Shown piece by piece: positions 15,778 to 24,401 of a stretch of DNA of 64,000 bases. How positions within the stretch are numbered: position 1 is the first letter of the stretch; each line of letters starts with the position of its first letter. Both the position numbers and the translations under genes were made by a program. This DNA is from Clostridia bacterium (GTDB lineage Bacteria; Bacillota_A; Clostridia; Oscillospirales; CAG-272). The notes beneath the pieces are model-generated. The model was given only the letters and a program-made list of their open reading frames with translations, did no database searches and was not told the DNA's origin. The stretch lies in the NCBI GenBank assembly GCA_017453335.1, contig JAFTKI010000070.1, forward strand, positions 1 through 64,000. Direction: 5' to 3'.

Positions 15778-17898
15778 ATGACTCTTACCGGATTGATTCG
15801 AAATTTTGGACAATATACCGATGAACAACTGGAGCAGATGCGATCGGATCTGAGCATCCGTATGCCGCTTCCTAAGTTGAAGGTTTGCGCATCGTATTAT
15901 ACAAAAGCGGCAATGCGCGATCCCTATATTGAAGAACTGCGCTTTTTGGACCTTTTCGTTGAAAAGGCAATATCCTCTCCGTCTTCCGTAGCTCCCCGTG
16001 AGCTGCTGACAAACGATTCTTTCGTTGCGCAGACGTATGCCGATCTCATTGAGAAACGCCGTAAGATCAATCCAAATCCTCAGAAGCCCTGCTCGCTTCA
16101 AGAAGCCTTTGGCATGATGGGAAACTATCTGTTCCGCATCGGAAAGACGGTTTCCTTCCAGCACGAGGCATATATGCCGGAGGAACTGCAAACGGTTCCG
16201 GGGTTGGCAGAGTCTCCCGAAATTCTTTCCATGAAGCAGGTCGGATGCGGATTGCGCCGTTCCTTCCGCAAAATGCTGCCGCTTGATCAGACCGATCTTC
16301 TGGTGGTGCTGGCACCTGCATCGGGGCTGACGCTTCCCGAAACGGCAATTGCATTCAACACCTTTCTCATAAACGATTCCTGTATGTCTGCGGTAAAGCT
16401 GATCCACACTGTTGGAGAGCAAGGACTTTTGTATGAAGCCCTGCGGATGGCAGCCGGACTTCGGATCGATATAAATGCGTTGTCGGGCTCGGGGGAATCC
16501 GATTTGGCGGCATTGGTGAGTGCTCACAAGGGACATTATCTTTTGAGAATTGCCGCTCAATCCTATTATTTCCTTGCAAAAACCGCAAAAAATATCGGTT
16601 TGACCGTATTGCCGTTTGCCACGCCGGATAATCCTTCCTCCCTGACGGTAACAGAGGGACAGCAACCGATACTTGCCTGGAACGCCGACTTTATTCGCTC
16701 GTTGTATGAGTTTACGCCCGTATCGATGCGTCTGCAGGACGAGTCTGCAAACGACACTTCGCCGATCTATCAAGAACAGCATTCGGTTGGCTCCTGTGCA
16801 TACCTTTCGGGCCACACGACCGATGAGCGGAATACCCTCTCTCAATATGGAAACACGGTTTACACAACCGCCTTCTCCTCTCCCTCCGCCTCTTACTTCT
16901 TCAATTCGATAGACACGGTTCTCTGTGCGGTAATGACGATGTGCGCCAGCGGAATTTCCTTTTCCGAGCAACGTCTGGCGATCCATCTGGCGCTTCCCTT
17001 TGCGCTCGGCCGCGATGATCTTGCATCGGTTGCCATGTCAAGCATTCTGGGACTGTACCGAATCGAAGCCGAGCTGGCAATCCCCATGGCGGTTGGTAAG
17101 ATTTCTGCCGAATCCGAGCGTTCCTGTCCTGCTCTCTCCGTGTTTGGCATGGCAAAGGGGACAGCACTTCCCGATCGTCTGACCGCCGCCGAGCATCGCC
17201 TGTACTGTGTGGCGCCCGAATATGACGAAAACGGACTGCTGAATTTTGAAAAGCTGCGCGCCTTCCTGGATTGGCTGACCGAGCTTTCTCAAAAAGGAAT
17301 CCTGAAAAGTGCGCGGATGGTTTGCCGAAAGAGTATCCGCGAAGCACTTTCCGAAATGGAGACATCTGACGTAGTCGGCATCTCGACCGACAGCTCCGAC
17401 AGTGCGGCGCTCTCTCTTGCAATTCTTCTGGAAACCGATACCGAGATCAACGCAACCTGTATCGGATACACACAGACACGTGCTATGGCAGAGGCTCCCG
17501 TTGTTGCCGAAAATGAAGAGATCGATAGGACGGATTGCCTGATCTGGTCCCCCAGACCAAGCGTTGTGATCTGCGCGCTCCCCGATGACCGCGATGCACA
17601 TGCGCTGGCGGTACACCTGACCAAAATCGGAGCAAAGGTTCTTCTTTATACCCCGAAGGAGGATTGGAGAGTTGTCTCTTCGTCTATTTTGCGTTCGCAA
17701 TCGTTGATCCTGTGCAAGGGTGCCGAGCTTCCGAACCGTCCCGAGGTAGACTTTGCAGTTGAAACGCTTGCCCGCGCCAACGGTCGGCTTTTGTGCCTTG
17801 ATACGGAAAAAGAAAGTGAAAAGACACACCCGTTCGTGTGCTTGAAGTCCCTTTCGGCTCAAATTGTCGATCAAATCTGTAAAAATATAAATAATTGA
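15778..17898 (+). CDS. PurL-like protein lacking the catalytic motifs
   Basis: A 706-residue protein that lines up by eye with stretches of FGAM synthase (PurL, about 1,200 residues). The start (FGQYTDEQLEQMRSDLSI, then MRDPYIEELRFLD) matches the linker region. KPCSLQEAFGMMGNYLFRIGK matches the PurL segment KPVTLMDIA. Later stretches resemble the second AIRS-like half and the N-terminal strand of the glutaminase (PRPSVVICALPDDRDAHA). The hallmark motifs SDHCRHTTF and NETHNHPTE and the glutaminase Cys are missing, so it is very unlikely to make FGAM. It follows mtaB by 21 bp in one operon. Its role is unknown: a scaffold, a regulator or a decaying paralogue are possible. The reading frame is long and undamaged, which argues against simple decay. 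Confidence 0.6.
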   Translation: MTLTGLIRNFGQYTDEQLEQMRSDLSIRMPLPKLKVCASYYTKAAMRDPYIEELRFLDLFVEKAISSPSSVAPRELLTNDSFVAQTYADLIEKRRKINPNPQKPCSLQEAFGMMGNYLFRIGKTVSFQHEAYMPEELQTVPGLAESPEILSMKQVGCGLRRSFRKMLPLDQTDLLVVLAPASGLTLPETAIAFNTFLINDSCMSAVKLIHTVGEQGLLYEALRMAAGLRIDINALSGSGESDLAALVSAHKGHYLLRIAAQSYYFLAKTAKNIGLTVLPFATPDNPSSLTVTEGQQPILAWNADFIRSLYEFTPVSMRLQDESANDTSPIYQEQHSVGSCAYLSGHTTDERNTLSQYGNTVYTTAFSSPSASYFFNSIDTVLCAVMTMCASGISFSEQRLAIHLALPFALGRDDLASVAMSSILGLYRIEAELAIPMAVGKISAESERSCPALSVFGMAKGTALPDRLTAAEHRLYCVAPEYDENGLLNFEKLRAFLDWLTELSQKGILKSARMVCRKSIREALSEMETSDVVGISTDSSDSAALSLAILLETDTEINATCIGYTQTRAMAEAPVVAENEEIDRTDCLIWSPRPSVVICALPDDRDAHALAVHLTKIGAKVLLYTPKEDWRVVSSSILRSQSLILCKGAELPNRPEVDFAVETLARANGRLLCLDTEKESEKTHPFVCLKSLSAQIVDQICKNINN

Positions 17899-17928
17899 TA
17901 AAAAAACCAAAAAAAATCAAAAAAAGAC

Positions 17929-17957
17929 TTGCAATTTCCAAAAAGATATGGTATAAT
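17929..17957 (+). promoter_or_regulatory. rpmB promoter
   Basis: TTGCAA (17929-17934), 17 bases, TATAAT (17952-17957). Confidence 0.8.
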
Positions 17958-17982
17958 TGCTGATGTTGTACAGTATTTTGTG

Positions 17983-18004
17983 CGTCGGGGCTGGGTTCCC
18001 GACG
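17983..18004 (+). other. Hairpin in the rpmB leader
   Basis: CGTCGGG (17983-17989) pairs with CCCGACG (17998-18004). It lies between the promoter and the AGGAGGTG ribosome-binding site of rpmB and could take part in control of L28 synthesis. No T-run follows it. Confidence 0.4.
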
Positions 18005-18030
18005 GAATGATTGTTCTAGGAGGTGTCAAA

Positions 18031-18201
18031 ATGGCAAAATGTTGTATCTGCGGCAAGGGCGTTGTTTTTGGTCAGAATGTTTCTCACTCGCACAGAAAGA
18101 CCAACAGAACCTGGAAGCCTAATATTCGCAAGGTTAAGCTGGAAGGTAGCAAAGCAATCAATGTTTGTTCTCGTTGCCTGCGCACATTGAAAAAGGCTTA
18201 A
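18031..18201 (+). CDS. rpmB: 50S ribosomal protein L28 (zinc-ribbon form)
   Basis: A 56-residue ribosomal protein. It has the L28 core (SHSHRKTNRTWKPNIRKVKL) and two Cys pairs (CCICGKG and VCSRCLRTL), so it is the C+ zinc-binding version. The ATG at 18031 follows AGGAGGTG; the longer upstream reading frame has no such support. It is monocistronic, with its own promoter and terminator. Confidence 0.96.
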   Translation: MAKCCICGKGVVFGQNVSHSHRKTNRTWKPNIRKVKLEGSKAINVCSRCLRTLKKA

Positions 18202-18223
18202 TAGCCCGTGCAAATAAAGGGAT

Positions 18224-18253
18224 GGCAGACACGGAATGTGTCTGCCCTTTATT
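18224..18253 (+). terminator. rpmB terminator
   Basis: GGCAGACAC (18224-18232) pairs with GTGTCTGCC (18238-18246), followed by CTTTATTTTT. Confidence 0.85.
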
Positions 18254-18272
18254 TTTACCAGGATGATCTGTC

Positions 18273-18986
18273 ATGAATTTAGCTGTAATCGATTCGCGTA
18301 TGCCGCCAAAGGCGTGCGAAGCTTTGAAAAAAATGGGGTATGAGCCCTGTCCCCTACCCCCGCACCCGTTGCTGGATGAGCCCGTGAGCGCACATCCCGA
18401 TATGCTTCTTTTCTTCGCTCCCGATGCCGTTTATTGCACAGCAGAATATGCCCGCTTGGCAAAGGATTTTTTGGGGAGAATCGCTTTGCAGACCAAACGG
18501 AAATTGCGATTGATCGATCGGGAGCAACGAAAAGACTATCCACATGATATCCTGTTCAATGCCGCGGCGGTTGGAAAATATCTATTTTGTTTATCCGCTC
18601 ATACGGCACCCGAGATTCTGCACACCGAACAATACACGATCGCACCCGTGAAGCAAGGATACGCTAAGTGCTCCACTCTCCCGATCGGTGACAATGCGTT
18701 GATCACAGAGGATCCTTCGATTGCAAGTGCGGCATCCGCGCGTGGACTTGACGTGTTGAAGGTCACACCGTGTGCCGTGAATCTTCCCGGATATTCTACA
18801 GGATTTTTGGGAGGTGCATCCTCCTATTCCCCATACAAAACGACCGAAGAGATCCTTTTTTGCGGCGATCTTGACCTGCATCCCGATGCCGCAGCGATCC
18901 GCAAGTTTTGTTTCAAGCACAAAAGAATTCCCGTTTCTCTCGGAGCATTTCCCCCGTTGGACGTGGGAACAATATTTTTGTTATAA
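18273..18986 (+). CDS. DUF6873-like protein (GME fold)
   Basis: A 237-residue soluble protein of unknown function. Features such as QGYAKCSTLPIGDNALITEDPSIA, the following LDVLKVTPCAVNLPGYSTGFLGGA and ILFCGDLDLHPDAAAIRKF recall the DUF6873 family, described as having the guanidino-group-modifying-enzyme fold. The family assignment is from memory of the pattern. It is followed 14 bp later by the DUF896 gene and may form an operon with it. No catalytic role can be deduced. Confidence 0.55.
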   Translation: MNLAVIDSRMPPKACEALKKMGYEPCPLPPHPLLDEPVSAHPDMLLFFAPDAVYCTAEYARLAKDFLGRIALQTKRKLRLIDREQRKDYPHDILFNAAAVGKYLFCLSAHTAPEILHTEQYTIAPVKQGYAKCSTLPIGDNALITEDPSIASAASARGLDVLKVTPCAVNLPGYSTGFLGGASSYSPYKTTEEILFCGDLDLHPDAAAIRKFCFKHKRIPVSLGAFPPLDVGTIFLL

Positions 18987-19000
18987 AAAAGGAGACCAAC

Positions 19001-19219
19001 ATGGAAAAAGAAAAAGTAGCCCGCATCAACGAGCTGGCAAATAAAAAGAAGACCGTGGGACTTACCCCCGAGGAGACCGCCGAGCAACAGGCACTTCGTG
19101 AGGAATATCTGCGTGATTTTCGCGCACAGTTCGGGAAGGTTCTGGAGAACACGGTGATCGAATATCCCGACGGAAGCCGCACTCCGCTTCCCGATATGAA
19201 GAAAAACAAAAAAAACTAA
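19001..19219 (+). CDS. DUF896 (YnzC-like) protein
   Basis: A 72-residue protein of the DUF896 family, a helical-hairpin protein widespread in Firmicutes. It begins MEKEKVARINELANKKKT and contains GLTPEETAEQQALREEYL and FRAQFGKVLENT, which are family hallmarks. AAAGGAG precedes the ATG at 19001. In Bacillus a relative is linked to the SOS response; its role here is unknown. Confidence 0.9.
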   Translation: MEKEKVARINELANKKKTVGLTPEETAEQQALREEYLRDFRAQFGKVLENTVIEYPDGSRTPLPDMKKNKKN

Positions 19220-19251
19220 GGGTGTGCCGAGAAAGTTTGCACGCAAAACCC

Positions 19252-19280
19252 TTTACAAAAGCGCATTTTTATGGTATACT
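19252..19280 (+). promoter_or_regulatory. Promoter for tsaE-tsaB
   Basis: TTTACA (19252-19257), 17 bases, TATACT (19275-19280). Confidence 0.75.
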
Positions 19281-19312
19281 GGATATAATTAAGAGGAAGT
19301 GGAGGTGACAGA

Positions 19313-19774
19313 ATGCGCTTTCCGTACACAGCTTATACCTCCGAAGTGGAAGGAACCGAGAAAATCGGAAAACAATTGGCAGCGGAACTTGAAAAAGACA
19401 CATCTCTTCCTCCGTTCGTCGCCCTCTACGGAGACTTGGGAGTTGGAAAAACAGCCTTTGTTCGGGGCTTCGTTTCCGAGATTGCGCCTGCCGCCACCGT
19501 TCGCTCGCCTACCTTTGCACTTGTGAATGAATACAAAGCAAAGCCGCGTGCGCTGTTTCATTTTGATATGTACCGCATCGACAGCGAGGACGATCTGGAC
19601 TCGATCGGCTTTTACGATTATCTTGACCGCTCGGGTATCTGCCTTGTAGAATGGAGCGAAAAGATCCCCTTTGCGCTTCCCGACAGGTATTTGCGCGTTC
19701 GCGTTGAGAAAAACGATGCGTCAAACCCGAACTGCCGAAAAATCACCATAGAATCGGTGGAGGAATCCCTATGA
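19313..19774 (+). CDS. tsaE: tRNA t6A biosynthesis ATPase TsaE
   Basis: A 153-residue P-loop ATPase of the TsaB-TsaD-TsaE complex that makes the t6A37 tRNA modification. The Walker A motif is GDLGVGKTAFVRG, then SPTFALVNEY and HFDMYRI; EWSEKIPFALP is the conserved C-terminal motif. GGAGGTGA lies five bases before the ATG. It overlaps tsaB by four bases (ATGA). Confidence 0.95.
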   Translation: MRFPYTAYTSEVEGTEKIGKQLAAELEKDTSLPPFVALYGDLGVGKTAFVRGFVSEIAPAATVRSPTFALVNEYKAKPRALFHFDMYRIDSEDDLDSIGFYDYLDRSGICLVEWSEKIPFALPDRYLRVRVEKNDASNPNCRKITIESVEESL

Positions 19775-20475
19775 AAATTTTAGCACTTGACAGCACGGCA
19801 CTCACCGCATCGGTAGCACTGTGCGAGGATCAAACGCTCTTGGCAGAATATACGCTGGAAAACGGAAACACCCACAGCGAAACCCTGCTCCCGATGATCG
19901 AATCGGTGCTGAAGATGTTTGACCTGACAACCAATGAGATCGATCTGTTCGCCGCCGCGACAGGCCCCGGCTCCTTTACGGGAGTTCGAATCGGTGCCGC
20001 AACACTCAAGGGCTTGGCATTTGACACCCAAAAGCCTTGTATCGGCGTTTCCACCTTGGAAGCCCTGGCGGAAAACCTTAGCATGATGAACGGACTCGTT
20101 TGCCCCGTGATGAATGCGCGCCGCAAGCAGGTCTACACTGCCCTGTTCCGATTTGAAAATTTCGTTGGAACGCGGTTGATGCCCGACAGCGCGATCGCCA
20201 TTGCCGAATTGGATGAAATGCTCGCACAATACGATGAGCCGATCTATCTTGTTGGTGACGGATACGGCATTTGCAAAGAGCTTTTAACGCATTCCTCTCA
20301 CCCAACCCATGAGCGGTTGCAAAGACAAAGTGCCTATTCGGTGGCACAGGTTGCCCTGAGGAGCTACCAAAATGGGATCCGAACGACCGATGCTGCTATG
20401 GTTCCAAGCTACCTGCGCCTCTCGCAGGCAGAACGGGAACGAAATGAACGGCTGAAAAACGATACTATAGTCTAA
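19771..20475 (+). CDS. tsaB: tRNA t6A biosynthesis protein TsaB
   Basis: A 234-residue ASKHA-fold protein that pairs with TsaD in threonylcarbamoyl transfer. It begins MKILALDSTALTASVALCE and has the diagnostic ATGPGSFTGVRIG and a VMNARRKQVYTALF stretch. Firmicutes often continue with rimI and tsaD here; both are absent and a GIY-YIG gene follows instead, so tsaD must lie elsewhere. Confidence 0.95.
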   Translation: MKILALDSTALTASVALCEDQTLLAEYTLENGNTHSETLLPMIESVLKMFDLTTNEIDLFAAATGPGSFTGVRIGAATLKGLAFDTQKPCIGVSTLEALAENLSMMNGLVCPVMNARRKQVYTALFRFENFVGTRLMPDSAIAIAELDEMLAQYDEPIYLVGDGYGICKELLTHSSHPTHERLQRQSAYSVAQVALRSYQNGIRTTDAAMVPSYLRLSQAERERNERLKNDTIV

Positions 20476-20542
20476 CAATCTTATTTTAAATATATCAATC
20501 CTGTTATAGATAAAAAATCGGAGCATTTTAGGAGTATTGATT

Positions 20543-21157
20543 ATGGCAAAAGGTTATATTTACATTATGACCAATCCATGCTTGCAAAACATGGTGAAAC
20601 TAGGGTATGCAACCGATGTTGAAGAACGAAGAAAGCAACTGAGTACAACCGCGCTCCCCTACGATTATGAGGTTTATGCCACATATGAAACTTCCGGAAA
20701 ACTGGAAGACAAAAAATTACATAAGCTGATTGACAATTTAAACCCCGAGCTTCGTGTATCCAAAAACCGCGAATTTTTTGTGATGTCACCTGCCGAGGCA
20801 TTTGAATTATTGGAAGCAATCGCCATTATCAGCGGCTCTCAAGACAAATTAAAGAAAACAAAAGAGCGCGATACTGTGTCCATCACAGAAGAACGACGGA
20901 CAAAACGCCCCGCTATTAACTTTGCAAAATGCGGAATTCCTGTTGGAGCAGAATTGATCTATACCGAGGATCCTTCCATCAAAGTCATTGTTGAAAGTGA
21001 AAGAAAAGTGATATATAACAGTGAAATAACATCGCTGTCCGCTTTGGTTGGTAAACTAAAAGAAGTCAAATCGATTCAAGGACCATCTTATTTCACCTAC
21101 AACGGAAAACTTATCACCGAAATTGCAGAACAAACGCAATGGAAAGACTCACAATAA
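20543..21157 (+). CDS. GIY-YIG nuclease-family protein with C-terminal DUF4357/RAMA-like domain
   Basis: A 204-residue protein. The first 90 residues are a T5orf172-type GIY-YIG domain (GYIYIMTNPCLQNMVKLGYA, then VEERRKQLS, and the acidic region around NREFFVMSPAEA). After a charged linker, residues about 130-204 (GIPVGAELIYTEDPSIKVIV to SYFTYNGKLI) resemble DUF4357/RAMA domains, found in restriction-modification and DNA-binding proteins. The start at ATG 20543 fits TAGGAG. The gene looks AT-richer than its neighbours and splits a run of housekeeping genes, which suggests acquisition by transfer. Nuclease activity is inferred only from the family. Confidence 0.75.
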   Translation: MAKGYIYIMTNPCLQNMVKLGYATDVEERRKQLSTTALPYDYEVYATYETSGKLEDKKLHKLIDNLNPELRVSKNREFFVMSPAEAFELLEAIAIISGSQDKLKKTKERDTVSITEERRTKRPAINFAKCGIPVGAELIYTEDPSIKVIVESERKVIYNSEITSLSALVGKLKEVKSIQGPSYFTYNGKLITEIAEQTQWKDSQ

Positions 21158-21191
21158 ACAGACAATAATATAAAGAAAAGAGAGATTGAAA

Positions 21192-21644
21192 ATGAACAAA
21201 AAAATTGCTCTTGGCTGTGACCATGCAGGATTTGAAATGAAGGACGCTGTGATCGCGCACCTGAACGAACGCGGATGGGACGTGATCGACGTAGGAACCA
21301 ACTCGGCAGAAAGCTGTGACTATCCCCTGTTTGCACACGAGGTCTGCAAGAACATTCAGGAAGGCAACGCAGAGCTGGGAATCCTGATCTGCGGCACGGG
21401 AATCGGTATGTCACTGGTGGCAAACAAGCATCGCGGGATCCGCGCTGCCGCTTGCTCCGATACCTTCAGCGCACGCCTGACCCGTGTACATAATAACGCA
21501 AACGTGCTGTGCTTCGGTACCCGTGTAGTCGGGATCGGTCTTGCTTTGGATCTGGTTGATAACTTTTTGGATGCCGAATTCGAGGGCGGAAAGCACGAAC
21601 GCCGCGTGAATATGATCACCGCATACGAAAACTCCGAAAAATAA
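21192..21644 (+). CDS. rpiB: Ribose-5-phosphate isomerase B
   Basis: A 150-residue enzyme interconverting ribose-5-phosphate and ribulose-5-phosphate. Motifs: IALGCDHAGFEMK, VIDVGTNSAESCDYP, LICGTGIGMSLVANKHRGIRAA with the catalytic Cys, and NNANVLCFGTRVVG. The ATG at 21192 is preceded by AGAGAG. It could also act on allose-6-phosphate, as some RpiB proteins do. Rpe, its pathway partner, is encoded 1.4 kb downstream on the same strand. Confidence 0.95.
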   Translation: MNKKIALGCDHAGFEMKDAVIAHLNERGWDVIDVGTNSAESCDYPLFAHEVCKNIQEGNAELGILICGTGIGMSLVANKHRGIRAAACSDTFSARLTRVHNNANVLCFGTRVVGIGLALDLVDNFLDAEFEGGKHERRVNMITAYENSEK

Positions 21645-21680
21645 CTTCGGAAACGCTGAAATTCAGAAAGGAATTTTACG

Positions 21681-22430
21681 ATGAAGCTGAACAAACGCAA
21701 AATTGCCGAATGGTTTCTTGAAAATGCGAAACGAAATGATACAGCTGCCGTGATCGTTGCCGCAGGAAATTCTACCCGTATGGGCAAAAAGACCAACAAG
21801 CAATTTCTGGAGCTTCACGGAATTCCCGTTCTGGCACACACGCTGATGGCGTATCAGCGCTGTAAGCTGATCCGTCAGATCGTGGTGGTCACCAAGCCCG
21901 AAAATTTTGAAGCCGTTTACCAAATGGCAGAGCTGTATGGCATCAAAAAGCTTGTTGCTCTTGCCGCAGGCGGTGCTACCCGTCAGGAATCGGCAAAAAA
22001 CGGAATCGATAAGCTTGGAAGTGAGGTTCGCTACGTCGCGATTGCCGACGGTGCGCGCTGTCTGACAACACCCGCACAGATCGCAAAGGTCTGCTTGAAA
22101 GCCTACCGCTACAAGGCGGCAAGCGCGGCACATCTGATCGCCGACACCGTAAAACGTACCAATTCCTCGGGCATGGTCAAGGAAACGGTAGACCGCACGA
22201 ATCTCTGGCAGGCACAAACGCCGCAGATCTTCCATATGGCGCTCTATCAAGCCGCGATGTACAAAGCCGAAGAGGATCGTTATGAGGTAACAGACGACAA
22301 TTCTCTGATCGAGCATCTTGGATATCAGGTTCGCATGGTGGAATGCGGCATTGAAAACATCAAGATCACAACACCAAACGATCTGCCGCTGGCAGAAGCA
22401 ATTTTACAGTATAGGAGTACGAAAGAATGA
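21681..22430 (+). CDS. ispD: 2-C-methyl-D-erythritol 4-phosphate cytidylyltransferase
   Basis: A 249-residue enzyme of the MEP isoprenoid pathway, joining CTP to MEP. The CTP-binding loop is [19 protein letters not shown]. Further marks are [23 protein letters not shown] and [10 protein letters not shown]. An N-terminal extension of about 20 residues precedes the nucleotide-binding core. It overlaps ispF by four bases, so the two are translationally coupled. Confidence 0.94.
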   Translation: MKLNKRKIAEWFLENAKRNDTAAVIVAAGNSTRMGKKTNKQFLELHGIPVLAHTLMAYQRCKLIRQIVVVTKPENFEAVYQMAELYGIKKLVALAAGGATRQESAKNGIDKLGSEVRYVAIADGARCLTTPAQIAKVCLKAYRYKAASAAHLIADTVKRTNSSGMVKETVDRTNLWQAQTPQIFHMALYQAAMYKAEEDRYEVTDDNSLIEHLGYQVRMVECGIENIKITTPNDLPLAEAILQYRSTKE

Positions 22431-22915
22431 TTGCTGATATGCGCATCGGACACGGATATGACGTGCATCGGTTGGTAAAAGACCGCTTGCTGATACTGGG
22501 TGGTGTTACGATCCCGCACGAAACGGGGCTGCTTGGACACTCGGATGCCGACGTACTGACGCACGCCGTAATGGATTCCCTTCTGGGAGCGATGGCTCTG
22601 GGAGACATTGGAAAGCATTTTCCCGACACCGATGAAAAATGGAAGGGTGCCGACAGCTTGGAGCTTGCAAAAGCGGTTCGGGAGCTTGTCTCGCGCGATG
22701 GGTGGTCGATTGGAAATATCGATGCCACGATCTTGGCTCAAGCACCGAAATTGGCTCCGCATATTCCGCAAATGCGCGAGAATTTGGCGGCGGCATTGCA
22801 GATCCCGATTGATCGGATCAGCATCAAAGCAACCACAGAGGAGCATCTCGGATTTACGGGAGAAAAGCTGGGTATGGCGGCTCACGCAGTTGCTTTGATG
22901 ATCAAAGCTATATAA
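22427..22915 (+). CDS. ispF: 2-C-methyl-D-erythritol 2,4-cyclodiphosphate synthase
   Basis: A 162-residue MEP-pathway enzyme. It begins with the zinc-site motif [11 protein letters not shown], followed by [22 protein letters not shown] and [41 protein letters not shown] is the conserved C-terminus. The ATG at 22427 overlaps the ispD stop; an internal ATG at 22439 is the position where many homologues start. The 139 bp before rpe hold nothing recognisable. Confidence 0.96.
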   Translation: MIADMRIGHGYDVHRLVKDRLLILGGVTIPHETGLLGHSDADVLTHAVMDSLLGAMALGDIGKHFPDTDEKWKGADSLELAKAVRELVSRDGWSIGNIDATILAQAPKLAPHIPQMRENLAAALQIPIDRISIKATTEEHLGFTGEKLGMAAHAVALMIKAI

Positions 22916-23054
22916 AATACAGTCAGCGCAAACAAATTTGGGATACATCCGTTCGCTTATACTTCCCTTTTGCACCAAGCGTACCGATCTTATTCCTATG
23001 ATATGCGACACCGTATGACAAAGTTCGATTATTTTGGAAAGGATGGACACATTT

Positions 23055-23726
23055 ATGATCTATATCGCGCCTTCATTGCTTGCCGCAGATTTTGCAAATC
23101 TGCAATCGGAAGTCAAGCGTATCACCGAAGCAGGTGCCAACTATCTGCACTTAGACGTTATGGACGGTGCTTTCGTGCCGAATATCTCGTTTGGCGCACC
23201 GATCATCGCGGCTCTGCGCAATCAAAGCAACCTGATCTTTGATGTGCATCTGATGATCAATGATCCGATCCGTTACATCGATGATTTCGTAAAGGCGGGT
23301 GCCGATATCATCACGATCCATGTGGAAAGCTGTTCCGATCCGTTGCGCGTTCTGAGAGCGATCCACGAAAAAGAGGTACGCGCGGCAATTGCGATCTCCC
23401 CCGCAACGCCCGTGGAGCGTGTTCTTCCCTATCTCTCCGAAGCCGACATGGCATTGGTGATGACGGTGGTTCCCGGCTTTGGCGGACAAGCCTTTATGCC
23501 CGATCAGCTCCAAAAGGTACGCGCGATCAAGCGTTATGCCGCCTTGAACCATCTCAAGCTTGACATTGAGGTTGACGGAGGACTGAACGCACAGAATATC
23601 GGTCTTGCAACCGAAGCGGGAGCCAACATCATCGTTGCCGGCTCGGCGATCTTCGGAGCAAAGAAGCCGCGCATGGTGATGGATGCGATGCGCGCGACCG
23701 CCAATGCAAATCCGTATAAAGCGTAA
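23055..23726 (+). CDS. rpe: Ribulose-phosphate 3-epimerase
   Basis: A 223-residue TIM-barrel enzyme of the pentose phosphate pathway. Motifs: APSLLAADFANL, YLHLDVMDGAFVPNISFG, FDVHLMINDP, MTVVPGFGGQ and IEVDGGLN with the metal and catalytic Asp and His residues. I use the ATG at 23055 (MIYIAPSL), the usual start; an in-frame ATG at 23043 overlaps the AAAGGA ribosome-binding site. Confidence 0.96.
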   Translation: MIYIAPSLLAADFANLQSEVKRITEAGANYLHLDVMDGAFVPNISFGAPIIAALRNQSNLIFDVHLMINDPIRYIDDFVKAGADIITIHVESCSDPLRVLRAIHEKEVRAAIAISPATPVERVLPYLSEADMALVMTVVPGFGGQAFMPDQLQKVRAIKRYAALNHLKLDIEVDGGLNAQNIGLATEAGANIIVAGSAIFGAKKPRMVMDAMRATANANPYKA

Positions 23727-23748
23727 AATATATTTCTCAAAAAGAATA

Positions 23749-23784
23749 GGAGAGTTTGGATAAAACTTCAAACTCTCCTTTTTT
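23749..23784 (+). terminator. rpe terminator
   Basis: GGAGAGTTTG (23749-23758) pairs with CAAACTCTCC (23769-23778), followed by TTTTTT. Confidence 0.9.
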
Positions 23785-23867
23785 CTTTTATCTTTTATGA
23801 AAAAATATTATAATGGTAAAACGAGCAGATCATTCTGCACCTTGTATCCAAGTGCTATTCGCCCTTG

Positions 23868-24368
23868 TCAAAGGCTCCAATACCAAAGCAGCAACGACAT
23901 TCCCCAACCAAACATCGAAATCAAGAGTGAAAAAATCACTTTTCTCAATCTGGACTGAAAAGGAGACATCATCAGAAACCACGTTAAAAAGATACAGAAT
24001 GAAGGTAAAATATAAGAAGCATTAAAAACAAAGGCTGGCGAAAAATTCAAAAGAGCCATCAGAACCAAGAACCACCACCCCATTTTAGGGTAGCCCTTAT
24101 ATTTTCTTTTGCTTCCTTGAAAAACACCGTTTACAACAATATCAGCTTTTGTTGCAAACAGAAGCAGCGTAACGGTTGTCCCATCGCAAGTAAAACTGTG
24201 TTCCAATTTTGCAAGAATGGAGGTTGCGGGGATTTGCAAATAGTCTACAAGCTCTCCATCCACCACAAGACTCATCGGGTCTCTGATATTAACCCCACGG
24301 TTCAAAGCAATTTTGTGTTCAGAGTTTTTTCCTTGAATCGTCCACGTTAATTTGTTCAACGTATACAT
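23868..24368 (-). CDS. Small membrane protein with N-terminal beta-rich domain, function unknown
   Basis: A 166-residue protein. The first 95 residues look like a beta-rich soluble domain (TWTIQGKNSEHKIAL, then VDGELVDYL, ADIVVNGVFQG). The rest has about three hydrophobic segments. The N-terminal domain faintly resembles FAIM-type beta sandwiches, but this is a guess. The ATG at 24368 fits an AGAAGGAA ribosome-binding site. The gene is AT-rich and sits alone between rpe and icd. Confidence 0.6.
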   Translation of the reverse strand: MYTLNKLTWTIQGKNSEHKIALNRGVNIRDPMSLVVDGELVDYLQIPATSILAKLEHSFTCDGTTVTLLLFATKADIVVNGVFQGSKRKYKGYPKMGWWFLVLMALLNFSPAFVFNASYILPSFCIFLTWFLMMSPFQSRLRKVIFSLLISMFGWGMSLLLWYWSL

Positions 24369-24401
24369 AAAACAGTTCCTTCTAGGTAACACATTGCAAT
24401 T

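Noticed and set aside
14275..16986. 903-codon open frame on the minus strand
   Set aside because: It is antisense to mtaB and the PurL-like gene, both with family matches and ribosome-binding sites. It also runs through the divergent promoters. Its translation is basic, Cys/His/Arg-rich noise.
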